DNA from: Rutidosis leptorrhynchoides
Lineage: Eukaryota; Streptophyta; Magnoliopsida; Asterales; Asteraceae
NCBI RefSeq assembly: GCF_046630445.1
Contig: NC_092340.1
Span: forward strand, 37,459,501 to 37,523,500
DNA: 64,000 bases
Reading direction: 5' to 3'
Under the pieces are notes generated by a model that saw only the letters and a list, made by a program, of their open reading frames with translations, was not told the origin of the DNA and searched no databases. This document shows, one piece after another, positions 52,436 through 64,000 of this stretch; the first letter of the stretch is position 1, and every line of letters starts with the position of its first letter. The position numbers and the translations under genes were made by a program.

Positions 52436-53189
52436 TAGAAGGTGGTTTTCATATTTGGGACTTTTCGTTATAATGAGATTAGAAGAGAATGAATATCTTG
52501 ATTCTTAGCCCTTACTCTTTGAAACTTTGTCCACCCTTACAACAACTTTTGGTTCGAAAGTCATTCCAAAGAGACACTACGTGTTACATTCCACCGCCAT
52601 TTTAGTCAATAATCTCTCCATCATAAAAAGTTATAAAATCTCCTGTAAGTCCTCTAACAGTAAATAGAGTGACAACTTTTCATACATTAAACAACGTCTT
52701 ATCTCCCACAAACCCATAAAAAATAACAAAACGTGTAGGACTGCATTCAACAATTTAACACCACATCAAACTACTGTGTGGGAGGATGAGGACAATGTCG
52801 TATAAATCTTCGTGGCTCGAGTTTTGATAATTATTCATACAACAACAAACATTCAGGCCACCCGAATGTCTAAACCTTTAATCCTACTTTGGAACTCATT
52901 GGTTGGTTGGTTGAATTCTGTTTAGCTAGGCAGTTATCTATATGAAGTCAGGTTCGATGGTGCATAATGAACCAAATTAAAATTTGGATGTTTTTATGTC
53001 CAAAATTTGAAATTTGTATATGAATTCGCTGTATGTTTTGGGTACATACTTGACATATTGAAAGTAGTTTCATGTTGACAATGAGATGCAAATTAGCCAT
53101 TACAAAGTTTATTCTGGTAATATGTATCTAATCAAATTTGCAGTTGCATATGTCCTTGAACATAAACATCGACACGTCATACCACCAGC
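52436..53189. other. no gene or repeat recognised
   Basis: AT-rich DNA between the Harbinger-like element and the SINE candidate; stops in all frames. Confidence 0.4.
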
Positions 53190-53442
53190 ACTTGTGCCTG
53201 AGTGGGATCCCAATACTTTTTATTGGGCGGAGAGTAAGTGGTCGCAAGTTCGAACCTTCTCCGGGGGTTTTTCTTCGGATACATCCAGGATTCAAATCCG
53301 GTCCACATGCCCGTATGGATCGATGGATTGGCTTCCTGCAATGCGGTCCGAGTTTTCTCCGGAAAGCGCATGCGTAGAAAATAATTGGTGGGTGGTTTCT
53401 ATCACGTTAGTGATTCCAATCACGTCTTTCAAAAAAAAAAAA
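53190..53442 (+). mobile_element. tRNA-derived SINE candidate
   Basis: About 250 bases with an A-box-like TGCCTGAGTGGG (53195-53206), a B-box-like AGTTCGAACC (53247-53256) about 45 bases later, and a terminal run of 12 A (53431-53442). This order fits a Pol III-transcribed SINE. No convincing flanking duplication was found, partly because a hAT element lies 13 bases downstream. The overlapping ORF 53086-53472 is not taken as a gene. Confidence 0.5.
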
Positions 53443-53455
53443 GGCTATGTTATAG

Positions 53456-54251
53456 CAGGGCCGGTCCTATGATTTTCAAGGCCCTGAGCGAGTCGGAAAA
53501 ATGAGGCCCTCTCATAAACAAATACTCTGTAACACATTATGTTTAGGGGTATGGAGTCGAGTTGAGTCGAGTCAAGCTAGACGACTCACTCCCACGTTGG
53601 TTTTTTAATGCGGAATTAAGGATCGATGGCTTAACAATTAAGATAGGATAGTGATTAAATCTTCTCGGTTTAAACAGAAACACAAACTTCTCGATTGAAA
53701 TAAGACTTCACGCCTTTTTTTTTTAGTCTCAATAAACTTAATCAACAAATACTCCGAATTACAAAACAAACCAATGGATATATAAATACGGGAGCAAAAG
53801 CTCTAAACAATAGGAATTTAAAAACTAAATAATTAGATAAAGATAAAAGAAGAGTAGTTGTAAAACTCCAATTCTGGCGCATCTCTATCCATAATCACGA
53901 ACCAACCTTGCCTTGATTGTAACAAGTGTCCTTTGAATAATTTATAAAAAAAAGTGGTAGCATCCAGTGTGTTAAGTTTGGAGAGATGTACAGCTATGCT
54001 TTCTTTTTCTCCCACATCTGTAGGGAACCAAATGAATGTACCCTATAAATACAAAAGAAAAGGTCTTGACTATTTCAATTAAAGAAGAACAGGTGGCCAT
54101 CAGGCCATGTTCCCTTGGGCTTATGTCTTTTGTTATTTTAAAATTGTTGGGCTCGTTAATGATTCTTGCGTGTCTAATAAATATAATGGGCCCCTAATTT
54201 TGTTGGGCCCTATGCAATTGTTCAGGTTGCACACCATTTGGGCCGGGCCTG
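53456..54251. mobile_element. non-autonomous hAT element (796 bp)
   Basis: Ends CAGGGCCGGTCC and, in reverse complement, CAGGCCCGGCCC (10 of 12 match). Perfect 8-bp duplication TGTTATAG at 53448-53455 and 54252-54259. No transposase frame. An A- and T-rich interior with a GGGCCC-rich right end (54190-54250). Confidence 0.85.
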
Positions 54252-54689
54252 TGTTATAGACTTATAGTTGATGTAATCATTTATATTTCAAAACAGGCCT
54301 ATTAGGCTCAAGCCCGGGTATCCTACAAGGCCTGGCAGCATCTTAAAAACACCATCCAATATATACATTAGTTCTAGCCCAAAATCACAAATGATCCGGC
54401 CCAACTTGAGATTAATATATTTGGAATAGCCATTTTATTTTATTTCAGATCAGAATCAGATGTACACAATACGGAGTACTATTTAACAATATACAAATTG
54501 CCTTTACTATATGTCTATATCAATTAGATATAACTACTACTCCGCACATTCTTTGTGAGCATTTTGTTTAAGTTATATTAGAACGTCTTTTTGTTTATTT
54601 ATATATTTATTTATATAGACAAAACACTATTTCACTATTCACTAATAGTAACTAGGAGTATTTTCGTCATTTAACCTTTTTTTCCCTAC

Positions 54690-55015
54690 CGATAAAATAA
54701 GCAACTTTCGTAAAAGAACAAACCCTTTAATGTTACCAAAAGATGTCGGAAAAAATTCTTTTTTACAAAAAAATCAACTAACTTTTTGTTTTTTTCCTTT
54801 TCTCTCTTTTTTTCCTCAACGATAAAGGAGGCAACTTTCATAAAATGAACAACCCTTCAATGCTACCAAAAGATATCGAAAAACATTTTGTTTACAAAAT
54901 AGATCAACTAACTTAAAAGAAAAAAAAAACGCTAAAAGAAGCAACTTTCACAAAAGGAACAACCCTTCAATGTTAGATGTCGAAAAAAATTCTTTTTTAC
55001 AAAATAGATCAAGAT
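54690..55015 (+). repeat. three imperfect tandem units of about 110-130 bp
   Basis: Each unit carries GCAACTTTC, then AACCCTT-AATG-TA and GATATCGAAAAA / TTTACAAAATAGATCAACTAAC. Units start near 54699, 54828 and 54938. They precede the Helitron-like 3' end and are probably part of that element. Confidence 0.7.
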
Positions 55016-55039
55016 TTTTTTTTAACTCGCATTCAAAAC

Positions 55040-55075
55040 GGAGCCCCCGGCGTGAAGCGAGGGCTCCACAACTAG
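55040..55075 (+). mobile_element. Helitron-like 3' terminus
   Basis: A hairpin with stem GGAGCCC/GGGCTCC (55040-55046, 55061-55067) and a 14-base loop is followed after 4 bases by CTAG and then T. This matches the Helitron 3' pattern (hairpin, then CTRR, inserted before T). The loop GGCGTGAAGCGA is a typical plant Helitron hairpin context. I could not place the 5' TC end; it should lie upstream of 54690. Confidence 0.55.
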
Positions 55076-55095
55076 TTTTAATCAAATGCAAAACC

Positions 55096-55199
55096 CGATA
55101 AGTTACCAAGACAAAAAGCCGAATTTTTAGTTTTGAAAACATTTGTTGGTGTCATATACCGACTCTTAAATTCGGCTTTTTGTCTTGGCGATTTATCGG
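55096..55199. repeat. inverted repeat, about 31-bp arms
   Basis: The arm starting CCGATAAGTTACCAAGACAA (55096) is the near reverse complement of the arm ending at 55199, with about four mismatches and a roughly 42-base spacer. The spacer phrase TTTGTTGGTGTCATATACCG is repeated directly at 55251. It could be a small foldback element. Confidence 0.7.
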
Positions 55200-55954
55200 T
55201 TGTTGCGCTTGGTTAAAATAAAGAATATGACGTTATGATATAATTTAAACATTTGTTGGTGTCATATACCGACTCTTCACATCTAAAAAAATCTACCATA
55301 CCATGTATATCTATCTTAAAATAAGTCGCTTACTCAAAATAATCTTAAAAAAATATTAAAATAATGATTCCACCGTTTTATAAATAGAAAAAGTAATAGT
55401 TACATAAGAATAGATAAAACCAAGTGCCAATTGTATTGTAACAACTAACAACTGACAAAGTCAGGAAGATATAAAGCCAAATTTTTAGTTTTGAGGGACA
55501 TTTTAAAAGAAAAAAAAACGAGTATTAGAAAGTCTGACTTTGTACACTCGTACAAAAATACAACTACAAACTAACTTTGGTCTAAAAAGAAAAATAAGGG
55601 CATTTAGTCTAATGTTAGTAAACTTAAAGCTAAACGCTGTCAAAAATTTTATGTACATCATTAAACTATTTTTTGGAATTATTTCGTTTTTAAAATGGAA
55701 AAAAGCACACCCTTTTACTTGTTCTAAGACCATTCTCAACTTGTGCAAAGACCCCTGGAATCACGTGATTTTTAAGAAATTTTTTTTAATGATACATTAT
55801 ATAATCAACGTGCAGATAAACTAACGAAATTCATCAAGTTATATGAGATAGACTAAATCATTTCTTCAATATCATATGTTATACGAACTCTTAGGTGATA
55901 CCATGTATCTCTTGTTATAAGAACTCTACTCTTGAACATTTCCCCGGACTCCTT

Positions 55955-56020
55955 TTATTCACATACATCTTCATCATCGAACACGGTCTTGGCCACAACA
56001 ACTTGCTTGTTTAGTTCCAC
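55955..56020 (-). CDS. possible terminal exon of an unidentified gene
   Basis: On the minus strand an AG acceptor (56021-56022) opens a 66-base frame, VELNKQVVVAKTVFDDEDVC plus Glu and a stop. It joins in phase with the candidate exon at 56499-56538. The acidic C-terminus reads like real protein, but I recognise no family. Confidence 0.3.
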   Translation of the reverse strand: MELNKQVVVAKTVFDDEDVCE

Positions 56021-56498
56021 CTACATAAAAAGTCAAACATTAAAATGGACTCATGAAAACCTTTGGCTCTTCATATAAACATGTACAATATACCTATCAA
56101 GTATCAACATCATGAGCAATCAAACTACGTAATATATACCCATAAGATAACTAAACTAATCAAACAAACACAGCCCTCCATGATCGATCAATCCATATTC
56201 ATGAGCTCTCTCTCTAACAAATAAAAAAAACCTTTTAAAGCCAAACCAATTTTCTATAGTTGAATTTCTATCATCAATCACCCATGATCAATCAATGGGC
56301 TTCAAGTGGTTAATGAGATGGTGACATTGGAATACATGAAAAAAATATAAGACTTTACGTAATCTAAATTTAAAACATTAAAAGACAACAATAGACAACA
56401 TGAGCAAAGGATAATTCATATAAACACAATAACCCATAAATAGGTCAATATTGCTATCTCTAACTTCACCTCAAAAAGAAAATTCTTAACGGAAGTAC

Positions 56499-56538
56499 CT
56501 GGTCATCTTTGCCAGTTCCAAATAAGTCCATAGATCTC
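56499..56538 (-). CDS. possible internal exon of the same unidentified gene
   Basis: A 40-base stretch with AG upstream (56539-56540) and CAG|GTACTT donor. The in-phase reading is RSMDLFGTGKDDQ. A further candidate exon near 57570-57600 (reading FSEAWSKSGLS) is followed by an in-frame TAG, so the locus may be decayed. Confidence 0.28.
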
Positions 56539-57639
56539 CTTGTGGCAAGTAATATACGGGCAACATTTCAATCAATTAGATCATAGAGTTTTGACCCGTT
56601 AAGATAATTAAGAGATTTTAGATTTCCTAATATATATTTCTCAATTTCTTGGTCGTTAATAAAATAAAATATACCCATTCAAGAAGCCATCCTAGAATAT
56701 TTAAATTCTTCATTATAGACACTAACTCATTGTTGAAGGCATGTACTTGAAAGGTCACTATAATCCTCAAAGTCAATATCACTATAGATAATAGTTATTG
56801 TATATTTCTAAAAGATGCTCTTTTACATACAACTATCATAAATAAGGTTTGGTTAAATGTGTCTCGTAGATTACTATATAAAAATTCCCTTCCTATGAAG
56901 AGAACTTCTTAAGGATAAAACAAAACTAATGTTTAGAAGAGCTAAAGAATAGTCACAACCATGAGCGTCATTCAATCCATTAAATTGATGTCTACTGATC
57001 AAAGCCTTGCCTATTTATCCATCAACCTATTGCAGTACATAGGTGCAATTAGTTATTTGCATTACCATGCTTTTTGCTAAATCATACTAACCTTTAATGA
57101 AATCATACATGTCATTTTGTCGAACACTTCGTGTGCATCAAATAAAATACATACAAAATCATTCAAATGTGCACTAAAGTGATAACATTCGTACTAAGTT
57201 ATTCAACCAAAACATTATTTTAGTCTAACTTCTAAAACAAAAATTTCCTTTTTTAAAAAGCTCCCAATATAAATTTTAGACAAAACTATTAATTCTAATC
57301 TGAACATAACTGAATTCATAGACATAAGCTACTCAGAATGCAAATGAAATTTTGCTCAACAGAAGTTCATTATGAACTTGTGTAATAGAGTTCATAAAAA
57401 TAGTAAACCGGTCTAAATTGTTCAATTAAAACATAGATTTTAAACAAACATGATGAATAAACGTTGAAAATATACCTGGGAAAATACTCAGGTGTAGAAA
57501 GTGATAAAATGCTTGAATTTATTACATAAAAGTATCTATGGAATCACTAACCAAAGGAAGAATGACATCCTAAGATAATCCCGATTTAGACCAGGCTTCA
57601 CTGAATCTGAAAACAAATTTAATTAAAAAGAAAAATAAT

Positions 57640-58881
57640 ATGGCCGAAATGGACGGTTTTATTTTGCGCGATGTCGTCGGGTCGCGGCGCGTCAGGATTA
57701 GCCACTCAGGGGGAAATACTTGTTTTAAATTTATATTTAGCGGGGCCTAAATCGTAATACTCCTTATTATGAGTAAGGAAAGTATGACCTAGAATCGTAT
57801 TTTTGAGATATCCGTAGAATCGAACCTATATTTAAGCCTAAGATAGTTAAGACGGAGTAGTGGTTACCTAATCTTTGGGATTTTCTAATTTATAAGACAG
57901 CTAAAGTAAATGCGATAAAATTCGTAATTCAGATAAGGTTAAAGTGAGTGCATACTATAACTTCATCAGTTATTTTGCCGAGATTATGGAATGCTGGCTC
58001 ATGGATAGACAGAGGCCTTGTATTCATTACACTGGTCCTAAACGCCCCTGTCATAAGACATGTCACTGGGTATTGCGTTAGGCTTAAAGATTCTGAATAG
58101 ACAGCAACGTCCCTTACCCCCGACGCCCGTGCAGTCTGACTACAGGCGTACACGTTCAGACGGCTCATCCAATTGAGCGACTCGGTTGGGTGACGTATTA
58201 ACATTCCACAATGGTCTAAACTTTCTTAAGCATAATAGAATACTTGGTTTACCATATCCGAGAGACGTGATGTGTTTCAATGCTTTCGTTAATGATTGGT
58301 TTTAAAAGATAATTATGCCCTTAAAAAGAGTTCAACCATAAAGAACACCATGGCTAAGTCAAGCTGACTTCCATGAACACGTTCGGTTATCCTCACGGTC
58401 CAACCCTTTATGTGTCTAAACAAACAGTTCCTTAATTAACTAAGAATCCCTCAAGCGGGGTGCAATGCTTGAGACCGCGTTATGATGCAGTGTACTGGTC
58501 AACACTGACCGGGTTCCATGGCCTTACTTAGCAGAGGTACAGCTTACAACAACCGTTGTGCTTCAGCGTGCACGTACGAAGTTTATATGCTTGGTGACTA
58601 CACTAACATGGTCTAGGACCGACAATGTACTAAGGGTCTAGTCAGATGTTTCACTACGAAAGAGTCCCCAGTCGGAATTCAAAGCTTAATAGACTTACTA
58701 CAACCGGTGTGCCTCGGTCGATCTCACGTTGTATCCGATAGACTTCTCTTACCAAGGGGTGACACAGATAGTGTACTCTGAATCGGGGTTCGCGACTTCC
58801 CAATAACAGAGCCAATAACTACGTTCTATTAGTTGAAAAAGCTATTGAGTTTAAAGCATAATCGGAAAGCATTTCAACAGC
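57640..58881 (-). repeat. unresolved repeat, possibly part of a large LTR
   Basis: Less AT-rich than its surroundings, with stops in all frames. It continues beyond the family-R solo LTR at 62301. The sequence up to 63040 ends GCAGATATCA, giving a minus-strand TGATATCTGC start like an Athila/Tat LTR. Together the two parts would make about 2 kb. The left boundary could not be fixed. Confidence 0.35.
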
Positions 58882-58886
58882 ATACA

Positions 58887-62300
<3,414 letters not shown>

Positions 62301-62305
62301 ATACA

Positions 62306-63040
62306 CAAACCATAATATTATTTCGGCATTATAACTACTTACATCATAGCATACACTAAAGATAACTACTCGCTAATCATGGCAACAATATTACATAACA
62401 TAATGGAAGACATTATAAAAAGACAAGGGATAGAATTACCAGTAGAATAAACGAGTTCTGAATACAAAAGTGACAACTTCAAGACTCCGGACCTCTCCTA
62501 ATACAATCTTCGGCGTTTTTCTCCGGGTACTAGGTTTCCCGCACGGAGTCGAAGACCTTGAAAGTATGACTAATATTGTACAAGAGAGAGAAAGAAGTGA
62601 ATTGAAGTGTGTGTCGGAATGAATGACAAAGACCCTTTAAATAAACAAGATTTTTGCCTGCAAACGGCTGACAGGCCGTTTGGCAGGCCGTATTTGGCAA
62701 GCCGTTTGCTAGACAAGCCGTTTATCGAGCCCGTTTGCCTGACCGTTTGGCAGGCCATTTGCCATACTGGCAAGCCGTTTGGCAAGCCGTATGGCAGGCC
62801 AGTTTTGTGCCTGGTCAGCCTTGATTCACTGGATCGTAACTTGATTTCTTGTCTTTCACCATTTTTGCTCTAGAATCTTCGTTTTAGCTTCGATTCTCTT
62901 GATTCTTTTTGCACCGTCTTCGTAATTACTTGTTCTTCAATTATAACCGATGAAGTGGGTATTTTGCCGACAAAGTTCGAATCTTTCTTGTTTTTGGGCC
63001 TTAATACCGGGGTAAAAACGTGACTTTTTAGCAGATATCA
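62306..63040 (-). repeat. LTR-like sequence continuing the 57.6-58.9 kb repeat
   Basis: No coding potential. It ends GCAGATATCA at 63040. No polypurine tract adjoins it, so it would be a 5' or solo LTR. It holds a degenerate short-repeat array (62661-62803) 240-380 bases inside the presumed LTR start. Confidence 0.4.
62661..62803. repeat. degenerate GGCAAGCCGTTT array
   Basis: About ten units built on RRGCCGTTTGGC occur with 12-16 base spacing. The block GGCAAGCCGTTTGGCAAGCC shows the 12-base step most clearly (62769-62788). GC-rich in AT-rich surroundings. Confidence 0.75.
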
Positions 63041-63509
63041 AAAAACTTGTAAAATTATAGCATAAAACACGTCTTGAGACCAAATAGTGTTTCTTCTTCT
63101 CAAAATCAAACCCAGCTCAGACCTCCAAATGATTAAAACAAACCTTAAAAATGAAAAACAAAAAAGAAATAAACAATCCACATATACTGCAGAAACAAAT
63201 CGAAACTCGGTGATATTAGCCTAAAGCTCCATCAAATAAGCAATTCGAGAGAACCAACCAATATAAAAAAAACCCATTCCACACAAACAAAAACGCTAAC
63301 ATATATGCAAAATCAATAAATAATTCCAAATCACATACCTCATCATCAAGCCGTAATTTCCTGAATAAAAATATGAAATTGTAATTGTAATCGATGGTCA
63401 TATTGTTTTCTGAATAAAATTATGAAATCGAAATCAATTTTGAGAAAAGATGAAATCGAATTTGTTGAGATGAGAGCGTCTTACACTAATTTTTGAATTC
63501 TTGAAACAA
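63041..63509. other. AT-rich stretch, no gene established
   Basis: The minus-strand ORF 63216-63401 has no recognisable domain. A possible splice donor (GAG|GTATGTG) at 63338 is isolated. Confidence 0.3.
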
Positions 63510-64000
63510 CCCAACCCGTATTAAACCAGCCCATAATTTTTTTCCTTTTTAATATACATTAAATAACACTTTAGGTCCCATTAAACAATTTCCAAAACAT
63601 ATTTGTTATCAAAGTAAGTTCAACGAACTTAAAAACATACAATAATATTTTAAACTCCTTAATACAATAATATGTTAGTTAAATCATAAACCGGTTATTC
63701 TCATTATGACATGACTAGTTAATTTTACGCAAAACCGAGCATGGTGATTGGGACTACACTACCCAATCCTAATCGAGTCCAAAAGCAAGATCTTCTAAAG
63801 CAACCTAGCCAAGATCTCTAATTCCCACGCTTACCCGAGCCACCATCACTCGAACCTATAAAAATGTAAACAACGAGAGGGTAAGCTAACGCTTAGTGAG
63901 TGAGAATATACTACATACACATATATGCATAAAATGGACACGCCACACAAATAATCAAAAAACACATACCGGAGCATCCATGCATAAGGCAATCTAATCT
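63510..64000 (-). mobile_element. LTR-like fragment running off the window
   Basis: Phrases such as ACTACACTACCCAATCCTAA, the splice-like stretch near 63858 and GCTAACGCTTAGTGAGTGAG resemble a gypsy LTR type I associate with Asteraceae. No terminus is inside the window, so family and orientation are uncertain. Confidence 0.35.

Noticed and set aside
53086..53472. 128-aa ORF as a host gene
   Set aside because: It overlaps the SINE candidate with A/B boxes and a poly(A) tail, and has no recognisable domain.

Overview
The window is plant nuclear DNA: AT-rich, with intron-containing genes, plant LTR retrotransposons, a hAT element, a Helitron-like end and a Mutator-like MITE. The LTR families look like those of Asteraceae, but that is recollection and cannot be proven from the sequence. 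Little of the 64 kb is host gene space. The only confidently recognised host gene is a four-exon ribosomal protein L35 (uL29) copy at 8025-9454. It has a normal-looking promoter and splice sites but one in-frame stop codon.

Layout. 1-774 is the end of a diverged Athila-type LTR that cuts into the internal region of a second retroelement (775-1987), which carries an F-box-like fragment. That element's 3.4 kb 5' LTR follows (1988-5425, called family R here). Next come an older LTR remnant with a 21-bp palindrome array (5426-6741), a 202-bp MITE (6844-7045) and the L35 gene. From 10525 to 52432 there is a stack of insertions, ordered by target-site duplications (TSDs): a PIF/Harbinger-like DNA element (TAA) holds a family-R solo LTR (ACTTC). 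That solo LTR holds a plus-strand non-coding LTR element, LARD-2 (TAACC, 11233-50813). LARD-2 holds a minus-strand relative, LARD-1 (ATTTC, 17240-27297), in its internal region and a 17 kb minus-strand Athila-type Ty3/gypsy element (33328-50333) in its 3' LTR.

The Athila element keeps both LTRs (about 2.0 kb), a tRNA-Asp-type primer site, gag-protease, a pol frame with three nonsense codons, a small zinc-knuckle ORF, a spliced Athila-ORF1/env-like gene and a polypurine tract. It cannot make full-length Pol as read. LARD-1 and LARD-2 keep LTRs, primer sites and polypurine tracts but no enzymes, so they would depend on an autonomous relative.

Right of the stack: a tRNA-type SINE candidate (53190-53442), a 796-bp hAT element with perfect 8-bp TSDs (53456-54251), a Helitron-like 3' end at 55075, two possible exons of an unidentified minus-strand gene (55955-56538), a second family-R solo LTR (58887-62300, TSD ATACA) inside another repeat, and an LTR-like fragment running off the end.

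The most unusual signals are short palindromes repeated at fixed 21- or 32-bp spacing in unrelated LTR families. In the Athila element four pairs of the palindrome CATGCGATCGCATG all have exactly 32-bp spacing with unrelated spacers, and they lie upstream of the LTR TATA box and of the env-like and gag ORFs. Also notable are internal copies of each element's own polypurine tract, and a small LTR hairpin with a compensatory base-pair change between families.
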